64,000 nt of DNA from JBDIAG01 sp963835085 (GTDB lineage Bacteria > Actinomycetota > Actinomycetes > Actinomycetales > CAWJMD01). The DNA is taken from contig CAWIED010000001.1 of NCBI GenBank assembly GCA_963835085.1, positions 2,356,001-2,420,000 of the forward strand, in the 5' to 3' direction. The notes beneath the pieces were generated by a model. The model was given only the letters and a program-made list of their open reading frames with translations. It searched no databases and was not told the DNA's origin. This document shows, in pieces, positions 43,594 to 54,193 of this stretch (position 1 is the stretch's first letter; every line of letters starts with the position of its first letter). The translations under genes were made by a program, and so were the position numbers.

Positions 43594-43781
43594 GGTGCCG
43601 TCCGCGGCTCATTCTCGACGCGGTTGGCACCAGACGAGTTCGCCACTCCCCTGTCGACCTCGTTCGACCATGCCAAAGGCGGCGTATTTCACGCGGCTGA
43701 CACCAGCCAAGCAAGCCGTTCCTGCATTGGCTCCGCCTCAGGGTGCCAATCGCGGCCCATCTCACGCTGCTGGCAGCACCC
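43594..43781. repeat. Array of three P-family palindromes
   Basis: Unit 1 at 43594-43631 is GGTGCCGTCCGCGG / ACGCGGTTGGCACC around a 10-bp centre. Unit 2 at 43671-43704 is degenerate (TGCCAAAGGCGGCG ... CACGCGGCTGACACC). Unit 3 at 43741-43781 is GGGTGCCAATCGCGG ... CGCTGCTGGCAGCACCC. Starts are spaced 77 and 70 bp. The spacers are not repeated, and the units are diverged rather than identical. Confidence 0.6.
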
Positions 43782-44040
43782 ACGCTCTATTCCGGGTCGA
43801 GATCGTCGTAGGTGGTGTCAACCGCGTGGCAGACCCACACCACAGCCACTCGCCCCAACGTGGAGGCCGCCGAAGGGGGTGACCCTGATTCGGCGGTCCC
43901 TGGATGACCTCTTTCAGGTGAGTCCGTAGTCATAGGTAGTGGGTGCGCGGCGGATCGGTCGATTCGCGCGGTCGTTGTGCCAGAAGACCGCGATAAACGT
44001 GACGACCGTTCGGGGTCAACCCCGGTCAGACCCGGGCGGT

Positions 44041-44128
44041 GTCCGGAATCCGGCGCCAGTGCCCCCCGATCAAGATCGACTGAGCACAAAACGCCACACT
44101 GCGGCACCGATCGAGCCGGATCCCGGAC
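44041..44128 (+). repeat. H-family hairpin element, copy A
   Basis: An 88-bp element with ends GTCCGGAATCCGGC (44041-44054) and GCCGGATCCCGGAC (44115-44128), one mismatch. The loop motif TGAGCACAAAAC begins at 44081, 40 nt from the 5' end. The left arm plus following GCCAGTGCC is shared with copy B at 25259-25350, which is inverted. Confidence 0.75.
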
Positions 44129-44259
44129 ATCCCAGCACCAGGAGCAGCGGCCGACCCCCCAACACCCGCGCGCGCCTCGAGGATGCGCCATGTGCATGAC
44201 CCTCGCTCACCCCAGCGGCGCCCGATGAGGCTGAACTCCCATGCCGGAGGTCGACCGGT

Positions 44260-44347
44260 GTCCCTTATCCGACACGATCTCGAGCCAGCGATCTCGGCTG
44301 AGCACGAAACCCACGCCCCACCGCGAGGATCGTGTCGGATAAGGGAC
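44260..44347 (+). repeat. H-family hairpin element, copy C
   Basis: An 88-bp element with perfect 19-bp inverted ends: GTCCCTTATCCGACACGAT at 44260-44278 and its complement at 44329-44347. The stem sequence is mostly unlike copies A and B, but the central motif TGAGCACGAAAC at 44299-44310 is conserved and again 39 nt from the 5' end. GATCTCGGC before the motif parallels GATCGAC in copy A. Confidence 0.78.
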
Positions 44348-44601
44348 AACACCAGTCCGTGAGAAGGTCACCGCCACGTGCGCTCTCGCCGATTGCCGCC
44401 GGTGTTGCTGCCCGTCGCGCATGAGGGCTGAAGCCGCTCGGCCATCGCCCCCGGGCAACCATCACGCGTCCACCTGTCACGTTCCTCGCCCATCCGTCAC
44501 CAACCTGGCGACGTCGCAACGAACAACGTCACAGCTCGACGACCTAAGCCGACAACGCGCGCGGATGCGCGAGATCGGCACTGGACAGCCAGGTTCCGCG
44601 C

Positions 44602-45909
44602 TCAGCCGGAAACGGGCGCACTCGCCAACGCAGTCGCGAGTTCACCCATCGCCGAGCAGATCTGCGACCCGGGTGCGAACTCCGCCACTGAGCGACCTGC
44701 CAGCAATGCCGCATCGAGGCTGGCCCGGTCGTCGGGCACGATCAGCACTTCCTCGATACCGGCATAGCGACGCAACGAATCACGCACGCGCTGAACGGGA
44801 TTGGCACCCACCGCCGAGGCCCGCACCTTGGTGAGCACCACCTGCGGACGCACCCCGGGCACCACCTCGGCCAACTCCGCGAGCCCGCGAACCAGCCGCT
44901 GCAGCCCCACCGGGTCGGCCGAACCGACTGCCACCACGAGGTCTGCCCGCTCAAGGCTCACTAGAGTCGCGGCGTTGCGACGCGGAGCTAGGGTGTCGTA
45001 GCTGAGCTCCTCGTCGTGTTCCAAGCTGAAACCGCAGTCGATCACCGTCCATTCGGCCAGCGAGCGGGCCAGCTCCCACACCGCCTCGAGCCCGGCGCCC
45101 GCGAGCTCAGGCCACCGGTCGCTGCGGGTGATGCCCGTGAGAACCCGCAATCGCGCACCCACCAACGGCGAGAGCCTGGCCAGCGCCACGAGGTCGAGCG
45201 TTCCGGCCGCGGCCGAGCGGCAGGCCGCGGCCAGCCCGGGGGCCTCCTCGAGAATGCCCAAGGTCTGGGCCACGCTGGCGCCGTACGTGTCGGCGTCGGC
45301 CAACAGGCACGACGTGTGCTCGGCCAGCTCGGCGGCGAGGTTCACCGCCACAGTGGTGCGTCCGGGCGAACCGGCGGGCCCCCATACCGCCACCACCCGG
45401 CCCTGCCTATGTTTCGCCTCCTGACCGGCGAAACCCGCTGAGACCGAACGACTCTCGTCGAGACCGAACCGCGGATCGGTCGGGTCGTCGAGCAGTCGAT
45501 CGAGCTCGTTCGCCGGGTCGGCGTGCCCCCACCCTGGCGAACTGCCCGGGTCGTCGAGCGCCGAGCCGATGGCCACGACCAGACCGGCACCGTCGGTTCC
45601 GATCTCGACCCGGGCAGAGATGCCGAGGGCCGCCAGGCGCGAACCGGTGGTCGGCTCATCCACGTCAACGACGCCCACCACCGCCAGTCCGCTCGCCCGC
45701 AACCTGGCTACTGCCGAGCGATCGAGGTGCCGGAGATCTGCGGAGACCAAGGCCGCCACGGCACGGCCGGTGCCGGCGAGCGCCAGCAGCTCTGCGAGGT
45801 CGACGCAGCGACTCACCACGACCACGTCGCGTTCGGTCTCGATGGTCTGCACGAGCAGCGCCTCCGCCGGCCCGGTGACGGCGACGAGAACCGGATACTG
45901 CGCGCTCAC
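44602..45909 (-). CDS. CpaE-like ParA/MinD-type ATPase
   Basis: A 435-residue protein. Residues ~1-140 form a response-regulator-like but unphosphorylatable region (VLVAVTGPAEALLVQTI, AALVSADLRHLDRSAV). The C-terminal half is a ParA-superfamily P-loop domain: VAVWGPAGSPGRTTVAVNLA, LLADADTYGASVAQTLG, EWTVIDCGFSLEHDEE and VVLTKVRASA. The deviant Walker motif has Arg instead of Lys (GSPGRTT), which I recall as usual for this actinobacterial subgroup. CpaE-like proteins position Tad/Flp pili at the membrane. The ATG overlaps the CpaB-like stop by 4 nt. The rest of a Tad operon is missing here; a CpaF-type start occurs at the left edge of the window. Confidence 0.83.
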   Translation of the reverse strand: MSAQYPVLVAVTGPAEALLVQTIETERDVVVVSRCVDLAELLALAGTGRAVAALVSADLRHLDRSAVARLRASGLAVVGVVDVDEPTTGSRLAALGISARVEIGTDGAGLVVAIGSALDDPGSSPGWGHADPANELDRLLDDPTDPRFGLDESRSVSAGFAGQEAKHRQGRVVAVWGPAGSPGRTTVAVNLAAELAEHTSCLLADADTYGASVAQTLGILEEAPGLAAACRSAAAGTLDLVALARLSPLVGARLRVLTGITRSDRWPELAGAGLEAVWELARSLAEWTVIDCGFSLEHDEELSYDTLAPRRNAATLVSLERADLVVAVGSADPVGLQRLVRGLAELAEVVPGVRPQVVLTKVRASAVGANPVQRVRDSLRRYAGIEEVLIVPDDRASLDAALLAGRSVAEFAPGSQICSAMGELATALASAPVSG

Positions 45910-46574
45910 GCGCCCGCCGACGGCAGCACCGACACGACACCCTTGTTGGCCAGCGCCGAAAGCACCTCGGGCAGTTGTTCGGGTTCGAGCAGCACCTGGA
46001 CGGTGGCCCCGCTCGAGGCCGCCAGCGTGCCTCCCCCGCGCTGCACCTCGGCAACGGCAGCCCCTGCCACGAGTTGCCGCGGGGTGCGGAAGGTGCCCGC
46101 CTTGGCAGGATCTGGTTCGGCGACCCAGATGTCGACGATGCCGCCCTTGCGCACGGCGGTGGGCAACTGCCCCTCGACGGGGACGGCGACGGGCTGCACG
46201 GTCACCGAACTGGGGGCGCCCACCGCGTCGAGCGGCACGAGTTCGCCGGCTCCCAAGGGGCGACGCGCCACGAGCTCTGCGGGCAGGGGCCGGTCTGCCG
46301 CCAGATAGCGGTTGCCGGCCTCAGGCAACCGCACCTGACTGATCCGCAAGTCGCTCGACGTCAGCGAGTCGCCTGGGGTGACCTCGTGGTCGAGCACGTA
46401 GAACGGCTGCGAATCGTCGGCCATCGCCACCACGCGTCCCCCGCCGACGAGCGAGCACAGCACCAGCAGGATGCCCACCAACAGTCTGGGGTCCCGCCAG
46501 CTCGGCCTGCGGATCCGACTCGCGACGGGCGCAGGCAGTTCCGCCGCACCGGCCCGGCCCGTGGATCGTGTCAT
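45906..46574 (-). CDS. SAF-domain (CpaB/RcpC-like) membrane protein
   Basis: A 222-residue protein. A basic N-terminal tail (RIRRPSWRD) precedes one membrane helix LLVGILLVLCSLVGGGRVVAM (~30-50). The extracytoplasmic part holds an SAF domain (VTPGDSLTSSDLRISQVRLPEAGN, VARRPLGAGELV), then a beta-rich region with VPVEGQLPTAVRKGGIVDIWV. This is the CpaB/FlgA-like arrangement of pilus-assembly proteins that contact the secretin or peptidoglycan. It is the first gene of a two-gene unit with the CpaE-like ATPase (4-nt overlap) and divergent from the HTH gene at 46836. Confidence 0.85.
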   Translation of the reverse strand: MTRSTGRAGAAELPAPVASRIRRPSWRDPRLLVGILLVLCSLVGGGRVVAMADDSQPFYVLDHEVTPGDSLTSSDLRISQVRLPEAGNRYLAADRPLPAELVARRPLGAGELVPLDAVGAPSSVTVQPVAVPVEGQLPTAVRKGGIVDIWVAEPDPAKAGTFRTPRQLVAGAAVAEVQRGGGTLAASSGATVQVLLEPEQLPEVLSALANKGVVSVLPSAGA

Positions 46575-46835
46575 CTACGCGCCTCCCCCTTCGACAACAT
46601 AAGCCTGTTACCCGCCCTAAACGATGCCTATTGAAGCCGAACAACTGGAATCGACGTCTGGCTGTCCACATGAGGAGTCGATTGTCGGCAGCGTGTGCCA
46701 GACTTCGAGTGTTGCCAGCCCAGGAGCATCTGCCTGCACGCGATCCGGCCTCCCGTGATCCGACCTGCCCGCGATCCATCGGCGAGCGGGCCGACCAGCG
46801 AACCGGTAGATGTGTGTCGTCGAGGAGTCCCAGCC

Positions 46836-47069
46836 ATGCCTTCCCGTTTTCTGCCACTGACCGATGTAGCCGAGATTCTCAACGTGTCCTCCGCCCAGGC
46901 CTACGCACTGGTGCGCTCGGGCGATCTGCCCGCCATCAAGGTCGGCGGGCGTGGGCAGTGGCGCATCGAGACCGCGGTGCTGGAGGACTACATCCAGCGC
47001 AAGTACGCCGAGACCCGCCAGTCGGTGATGGCCGGCCACCTTCCCGACGACGAAGACGTCTCGTCCTGA
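46836..47069 (+). CDS. Excisionase/BldC-type helix-turn-helix protein
   Basis: A 77-residue DNA-binding protein starting at ATG 46836, ten bases after GAGGAG. The MerR-like winged helix reads LPLTDVAEILNVSSAQAYALVRSGDLPAIKVGGRGQWRI, divided as recognition helix SSAQAYALVRSG and wing KVGGRGQWRIE, and is followed by VLEDYIQRKYAETRQ. The size and motif fit BldC/excisionase-family regulators common beside secA in actinobacteria. No integrase is nearby, so a chromosomal regulator is more likely than a phage Xis. It is divergent from the CpaB/CpaE pair and convergent with the next gene. Confidence 0.88.
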   Translation: MPSRFLPLTDVAEILNVSSAQAYALVRSGDLPAIKVGGRGQWRIETAVLEDYIQRKYAETRQSVMAGHLPDDEDVSS

Positions 47070-47089
47070 TCCTGCTCGGCTGAGCGCCG

Positions 47090-47635
47090 TCACTGGAGCG
47101 CGCTCCGCACCCAGTCGACGTGTGCGAACGCCACGGTGGCCACCGAAGCCACGTTGCCCGGCCGTCGATACTGCCCGGGCTCGTGCTGGGCGAGATCGAG
47201 GTGATCTGCTCCCACCCGGTCTATCGTGCCGTGCAGTGCGCCTGCGCTGGTCTGCACTCGCACAGCCGCTCGATCGCGCGCCAGCGCACGTAGGGCATGC
47301 CCGAACCCCAAGGAGCGCAACACCTTTCCCGGCGGCAATGCCGCTGCCCGGCCCAGGCCCTCGACGGTCACGATGGCCGAGATGGGCACCAGAACCTGAG
47401 CGCTGGGGTCGTTGAGCACGAGCCAGGCCGGAGCCACATCACGCACCACGCCGGCGAGCTCTCCGCTGCCCAGCCGAAGCCGTAACGGCCGGCCCAGGTG
47501 GCTGAGCAGCCGCTCGGCCAGACTGACGCGCGCCCGCTCAGCCCGCACCCGCTCTGAGATCTCCGCTGAGAGCTCTCGCGCCTCCTGCTGCGCGAGCTGA
47601 GCCTCCAAGTCGTCGAACAGGGCCTCCCACCGCAT
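47090..47635 (-). CDS. Conserved actinobacterial protein of unknown function
   Basis: A 181-residue cytoplasmic protein. The start MRWEALFDDLEAQLAQQEAREL is an amphipathic, acidic coiled helix, and the ATG at 47635 is preferred over upstream GTG because the extension MGAAPPRTVKA is not protein-like. The remainder is beta-rich: LGRPLRLRLGSGELAGVVRDVAPAW, QVLVPISAIVTVEGLG, VRVQTSAGALHGTIDRVGADHLDL. The repeated L-x-G-x-(V/I)-x-x-V-x-x-x-(W/H) pattern suggests two Sm-like or small-barrel repeats. Such genes commonly sit between the HTH gene and the LysM gene in this region. No function can be assigned. Confidence 0.75.
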   Translation of the reverse strand: MRWEALFDDLEAQLAQQEARELSAEISERVRAERARVSLAERLLSHLGRPLRLRLGSGELAGVVRDVAPAWLVLNDPSAQVLVPISAIVTVEGLGRAAALPPGKVLRSLGFGHALRALARDRAAVRVQTSAGALHGTIDRVGADHLDLAQHEPGQYRRPGNVASVATVAFAHVDWVRSALQ

Positions 47636-47844
47636 GGCCTTCACGGTACGTGGGGGCGCGGCGCCCACCTAGGCCGTCACACAGAGTTCACCCCTACCGC
47701 CATCCTTGCGCGCTGTATGGCACGTATGTCGCAGCGTTAGCGCCCATGTGAGTGAACACGCTTGCCTAGAGCGAGGGGTCTACGGTTACTATCACCTTCA
47801 CTCGACAACAAACTTCATCAAACACATGCAAGGGACTTCCAGCC

Positions 47845-48747
47845 ATGTCAGAAACCACGGCAACGGTGCATCCGACCGCAAGGCGACCCACTCGAGCCCG
47901 TGCTGCGGGAGTCGTCGGCGTCGTGCTCGCCGTCATCGCGCTGGCCGGCGCCAGCCTGGGACTGGTGCTCGCGATGGCCTCGTCGTGCCGGCAGCTGGCA
48001 GCCAGTGGAGCCTGGGAACTCGATCCACTCGTCAACGTCGTCGCCGCCGGCGGCGCCACGATCGTGATGGTCTGGCTGGGCGCGAGCGTGAGTGCGAGCA
48101 CCGTTCAGGTGCTGCGCGGAGCCGCCAGGCCGCGCTTCTCTCCTGTGATCGTGCACCGGGCAGTCACGATGGCGCTGGGGGCCGGCCTCGTGCTGGCGCC
48201 CGCCGCGGCGCATGCTGCCACTCCGACCGCTCCGGCCCCCACGGCCAGCAGGTCCATCAGCTCCACCCCGACCGGTGCCGGCCTGGAACTCGGCGCGCCG
48301 GGATGGGGCGGCGCCACGGCCGACGCCCCGGCCGCGACAACAGTGCCGTCCCCGGTCAGCACTCCGTCCGCCGATTCACGATCAGCCAGTTCACCATCGG
48401 CCAGTTCGCCATCGGCCAATTCATCGTCACGGGACGGTACGCCGGCCACCAGAGACTCCCCCACCCCGTGGCTGCCCAGCACTCCCCTCGTCCCGCTGAA
48501 GACCACACCACCGGCGGACTCGCTCGTGGTCTCCACTCCGCGCTCCGACCAGATGCCCGGTGCCGACGAGGTCGTGGTGCTCCGCGGAGACTCGTTGTGG
48601 CGCATCGCAGCTCGGCATCTGGGCGAGAACGCCTCGGCGGCAGAGATCGCCGATGCCTGGCCCAGGTGGTACGAGGCGAACAAGCAGGTCATCGGCCACG
48701 ACCCCAACACCATTCGTCCCGGCCAGATCCTCCACGCGCCCAGCTGA
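47845..48747 (+). CDS. LysM-domain membrane protein
   Basis: A 300-residue protein with two N-terminal membrane helices (VVGVVLAVIALAGASLGLVLA; VVAAGGATIVMVWLGASV) and a third hydrophobic stretch (AVTMALGAGLVLAPAAAHAA, ~110-130). A Ser/Pro/Thr-rich linker follows (~130-235), containing imperfect 5-residue repeats (SASSP SASSP SANSS) from 15-bp DNA repeats at ~48377-48429. The LysM domain is at the end: VVLRGDSLWRIAARHLG ... WYEANKQVIGHDPNTIRPGQIL. It should bind peptidoglycan outside the membrane. The stop codon lies in a 15-bp tandem duplication (48736-48765). Confidence 0.85.
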   Translation: MSETTATVHPTARRPTRARAAGVVGVVLAVIALAGASLGLVLAMASSCRQLAASGAWELDPLVNVVAAGGATIVMVWLGASVSASTVQVLRGAARPRFSPVIVHRAVTMALGAGLVLAPAAAHAATPTAPAPTASRSISSTPTGAGLELGAPGWGGATADAPAATTVPSPVSTPSADSRSASSPSASSPSANSSSRDGTPATRDSPTPWLPSTPLVPLKTTPPADSLVVSTPRSDQMPGADEVVVLRGDSLWRIAARHLGENASAAEIADAWPRWYEANKQVIGHDPNTIRPGQILHAPS

Positions 48748-48765
48748 GGCGCGCCCAGTTGAGGC
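48736..48765 (+). repeat. Stop-codon-containing tandem duplication after the LysM gene
   Basis: GCGCCCAGCTGAGGC (48736-48750) is followed directly by GCGCCCAGTTGAGGC (48751-48765). The TGA in the first unit is the LysM stop. Confidence 0.7.
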
Positions 48766-48876
48766 GCGTCCGGCCTCAAACTCTCCCACCCTCACCTACC
48801 CCACCTTCGACGCGCCAGCCCACTGCCGCGCGTCCCGTCGTCGCACCCGAAGAACGTCCCTCATCCAGGAGTTGCC

Positions 48877-49509
48877 ATGTCTGCCCAACCGTTCGAGACC
48901 TATCGTCCATCGGCTGCGCGCGGTCGCATCCTCCCCGTTCCCGTCACCGAGCCGGCCCCCGTGCCCGTGGCATCGCTGCGGGCCGTGCCACAGAGCCCAT
49001 CACCGGGGCAGGACACGCTGGCGTTCGACCCCGGCGCGGTCGATCCGGCCAACGCACGGTGGCGCCCTGGTTTCGCTCGCACTGGGCCCGAGAGGCAAAA
49101 CACGCTCGCCAGTACGGGTATCGACACACCAGAGGCCGGCACATCAGAGCCGCACATACCAGGCACCAGCCCGTCCGGCCTTCCCGACCCGCGCCGCACG
49201 ATCGCCACGCTGGCGCCGGCGGTCGTCGAAGTGCTGGCCGGGGTGCGCCCGGCCAGTCAACTCGTGCGCTGGACCAGTCAGGATGTGCACGCCGCCCTGG
49301 CCCGGCGCGCGGCCGTCGCCGCCCGGGTGGGACGTCCGAGCGTCCCGGGCCGCCCACCGGTCGTGCGGGCGGTGCGCGTGTGCCGTCCCAACGATCGGGT
49401 GGCTGAGGCCAGCGCGGTCGTGGTCGACTCCGAGCGAATCCGCGCGGTGGCCGTGCGACTTGAGGCGCTGGACGGCCGCTGGCGCGCCACAGCCCTCGAA
49501 ATCGGCTGA
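48877..49509 (+). CDS. Rv3235-family protein
   Basis: A 210-residue protein from ATG 48877. Residues ~1-100 are Pro/Ala/Thr-rich and likely disordered. The C-terminal ~110 residues fold: TIATLAPAVVEVLAGVRPASQLVRWTSQDVHAAL, RAVRVCRPNDRVAEASAVVV, RIRAVAVRLEALDGRWRATALEIG. The helix-plus-beta pattern with RP-x-x-QL-x-x-W and C-terminal W-x-A-T-A-L-E-I matches the Rv3235 family, encoded near secA in many actinobacteria. Function unknown. It is convergent with secA across a tandem-repeat spacer and follows the LysM gene by 129 bp. Confidence 0.85.
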   Translation: MSAQPFETYRPSAARGRILPVPVTEPAPVPVASLRAVPQSPSPGQDTLAFDPGAVDPANARWRPGFARTGPERQNTLASTGIDTPEAGTSEPHIPGTSPSGLPDPRRTIATLAPAVVEVLAGVRPASQLVRWTSQDVHAALARRAAVAARVGRPSVPGRPPVVRAVRVCRPNDRVAEASAVVVDSERIRAVAVRLEALDGRWRATALEIG

Positions 49510-49544
49510 GCCGCACCACCTTTCGCAGCCCTCTAGCTCAGTGG

Positions 49545-49617
49545 CCCGAGCCTCAGACTTACCCGAACCTCAAAGTGCCCGAACCTCAAAGTGCCCGAAC
49601 CTCAGAGTGTCCGAACC

Positions 49618-49620
<3 letters not shown>
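49545..49620 (-). repeat. 16-bp tandem repeat reaching the secA stop codon
   Basis: CCCGAACCTCAAAGTG at 49562-49577 is repeated exactly at 49578-49593, with one change at 49594-49609, and partly at 49610-49620. A diverged 17-bp unit precedes at 49545-49561. The TCA at 49618-49620 is the complement of the secA TGA, and each upstream unit retains a CTCA. Confidence 0.85.
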
Positions 49621-52329
<2,709 letters not shown>

Positions 52330-52497
52330 GTGCTCAACTCCCTGTTGTTTTCGACCGGCATCAACGTCTCGTCAGCCATCGTAACGATGTGCCCGGTATG
52401 TGACTGACGGTTCGCAGATCGCGAACGTTTCCAGTCGGCAAACGGCGCAGCCGGTGGTTTCGTGCCCGAGCACTGCGTGGCCTGCCACAGTAGGGCA

Positions 52498-53544
52498 ATG
52501 CAGCTGCCGGCCTTGACGGCGCAGACCCGTGCCGGCGTCACCGTGCATCTCGATGTCGCGCAGGCGCACGGCTGGAGCCTGCGTCTGCCCGACGACCCGC
52601 AGGCCGGGGTCGTGGGCCGGCTGCGGCTGAGGTTCCGGCCGAGCCGGGGCAGCATCGACTTCGAACTGGAGCCGGAGGCGCGAGGACAGGGGTACGCCGC
52701 CGCGGCCCTGCGGACGGTGAGCCGGTGGGCCCTCGACCCGGAGGGGGCAGACCTTCAGGCACTGCTCTGGGAGGCTGCCGTGGGCAACTGGCCCGCGCGA
52801 AGGGCAGTCTGGGCGTGCGGCTTTCAGGTGGAGGGCCAGGTGCGCGGGCTGTTGGCCGACAGCACCGGCCCCGGCCCGCCCAACGTGCGGCCTGGCTGGA
52901 TCGGCACCCTGCTTCGCGGAGAGGCGTTGCAGCCGTTGCTGCCCTGGTTGGAGCCGCCGGTGATCGAAATGGGCGAGCTGCTGCTGCGGCCCACCACTCC
53001 CGGCGACCTGGACCGGATCGTGGAGGCGTGTCGGGATCCACGGACGCAACAGTTCCTGCCACTGGTACCCCGGGGGTACGGCCTGGAGGACGCGGCCGCC
53101 TACTTGCTGTGGACCGAGGAGGAACAAGCCGGCGGCAACGGGCTGAGCTGGGCCGTCGCCCAGGTGGACGAGCCCGACGAGCTTTTGGGTCAGATCAGCG
53201 TGTCGGGGTTGGCGGCCGGCACCTCGGTCAGCGGCGAGATCGGCTACTGGATGCACCCCGACGCGCGCCGGCTCGGTTTCGCGCGAGGCGCGTTGCGAGC
53301 GGTCTGCCGGCACTCGCTGCTGCCCGTCGCCGACGGCGGGCTCGGTCTGCTGCGCGTGCTGGTACGCGTTGCCGGCAGCAATCTCGTCTCGCAGCGGGTG
53401 GCACTCAGCGCCGGACTGCGCCCGGCCGGGGTAGATCGGCGGGCCGAGGTGCTGGGTGACGGAGCGATCGACGACCACCTGCGCTACGACCTGGTGGCCG
53501 ACGAACTGGACGAGGCCTGGGCGCACCCGTCAGCTCTGCGTTGA
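52498..53544 (+). CDS. Tandem GNAT acetyltransferase
   Basis: A ~348-residue protein with two GNAT folds. Domain 1 (~1-150) has GSIDFELEPEARGQGYAAAAL, the acetyl-CoA motif R-G-Q-G-Y-A. Domain 2 (~160-340) has ELLLRPTTPGDLDRIVEACRDPRTQQFL, LGQISVSG, GEIGYWMHPDARRLGFARGAL and LLRVLVRVAGSNLVSQRVALSAGL, typical of RimJ/RimL-type N-acetyltransferases. ATG 52498 fits the first beta strand; GTG 52462 would add 12 residues. The substrate is unknown. Such proteins are regularly encoded next to secA in actinobacteria. Its stop is followed at once by a 17-bp tandem repeat shared with the convergent gene. Confidence 0.87.
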   Translation: MQLPALTAQTRAGVTVHLDVAQAHGWSLRLPDDPQAGVVGRLRLRFRPSRGSIDFELEPEARGQGYAAAALRTVSRWALDPEGADLQALLWEAAVGNWPARRAVWACGFQVEGQVRGLLADSTGPGPPNVRPGWIGTLLRGEALQPLLPWLEPPVIEMGELLLRPTTPGDLDRIVEACRDPRTQQFLPLVPRGYGLEDAAAYLLWTEEEQAGGNGLSWAVAQVDEPDELLGQISVSGLAAGTSVSGEIGYWMHPDARRLGFARGALRAVCRHSLLPVADGGLGLLRVLVRVAGSNLVSQRVALSAGLRPAGVDRRAEVLGDGAIDDHLRYDLVADELDEAWAHPSALR

Positions 53545-53547
53545 GCC

Positions 53548-53615
53548 CTGCAGCTCACTCCAGTCTGCAGCTCACTCCAGTCTGCAGCTCACGCCAGTCT
53601 GCAGCTCACTCCACT
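53548..53615 (-). repeat. 17-bp tandem repeat spanning the AmaP-like stop codon
   Basis: CTGCAGCTCACTCCAGT occurs at 53548-53564 and 53565-53581 exactly, then with one change at 53582-53598 and one at 53599-53615. TCA at 53606-53608 is the complement of the stop of the gene at 53606-54193. Each unit contains a GAGTGAGC-like stop context on the minus strand. Confidence 0.85.
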
Positions 53616-54193
53616 CTGCTCGAGGAGACAGGCGCAACGCGCAGCACGAAGCTCATGGCGAGGTCATCGCGGCCCACCACCTGACGTAGCTGCGCCGAGA
53701 CCTCGTCTGCGGCGCGGCCGAGGTCGATCAGGTCGGCATCCCGCTCGATGGTGGCCTGCACCCGGGCCACGAGCCGGGAATCGATCAGGTCGAGTGATCC
53801 GACGGCACTGTCGACCCCCGGGTAGGAGTTGTAGGCCACCGCCGCCGCGTCGACCACTGACCGGCCGTCGACCAGTAGCCGGCCAGTGTCGTCACCGGGC
53901 AGTCGCAGGTGACCAACTCGCCGCACCGGCAGGTGCGCCACAAGCCACCGCAGCGACAGCAGAACCAGGACGATGCCCGCCACCAGCAGGGCCCAGGGCC
54001 ACCAGCTGGTGCGGGTCTGCTCCTGCGCTGCGGCCAGGGAGACGGTCCCGGGCAGGGTACGTACTGCGTGAGGCCAGGGCAGCCAGCCCACCGTCCGAGT
54101 CGCCCACGCGATACCGGCGAGGCCGGCTGCTAGCAACAGCAGGGCGAGCAGGCTCAGTACTACCCTGTCAAGGGCTCGGGCAACGGGGCTCAT
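53606..54193 (-). CDS. AmaP-like membrane protein of the Asp23 cluster
   Basis: A 195-residue protein with two membrane helices: ALDRVVLSLLALLLLAAGLAGIAWA (~7-31) and WWPWALLVAGIVLVLLSLRWLVA (~64-86). The cytoplasmic C-terminus (~110-190) has VVDAAAVAYNSYPGVDSAVGSL and ARVQATIERDADLIDLGRAADEVSAQLRQVVG, an Asp23-like layout. This matches AmaP, the membrane anchor that recruits Asp23 in Gram-positives. It is the last gene of the cluster, overlapping the previous one by 4 nt. A 17-bp tandem repeat begins inside its final codons. Confidence 0.82.
   Translation of the reverse strand: MSPVARALDRVVLSLLALLLLAAGLAGIAWATRTVGWLPWPHAVRTLPGTVSLAAAQEQTRTSWWPWALLVAGIVLVLLSLRWLVAHLPVRRVGHLRLPGDDTGRLLVDGRSVVDAAAVAYNSYPGVDSAVGSLDLIDSRLVARVQATIERDADLIDLGRAADEVSAQLRQVVGRDDLAMSFVLRVAPVSSSRVE

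Larger units (their letters stand above)
43531..44601. other. 1.07-kb gene-free region rich in palindromic repeats
   Basis: No frame here has codon structure or a recognisable product. Contents from left to right: three P-type palindromes (43594-43781); about 250 bp of plain sequence holding CCCCGGTCAGACCCGGG near 44020; H element A (44041-44128); a spacer; H element C (44260-44347); then about 250 bp without clear structure up to the CpaE-like stop. It separates convergent or independently transcribed units and appears to be a sink for small repeat insertions. Confidence 0.6.

Noticed and set aside
43594..43781. CRISPR array
   Set aside because: Only three diverged palindromic units of unequal length, no identical repeats and no cas genes anywhere in the window.
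46836..47069. Phage excisionase marking a prophage or integrative element
   Set aside because: No integrase, att repeats or phage genes nearby; the gene sits in conserved secA-region synteny.
47706..49406. 566-codon plus-strand frame covering the LysM and Rv3235-like genes
   Set aside because: Different frame from both real genes; Arg/Ser-rich translation without structure.
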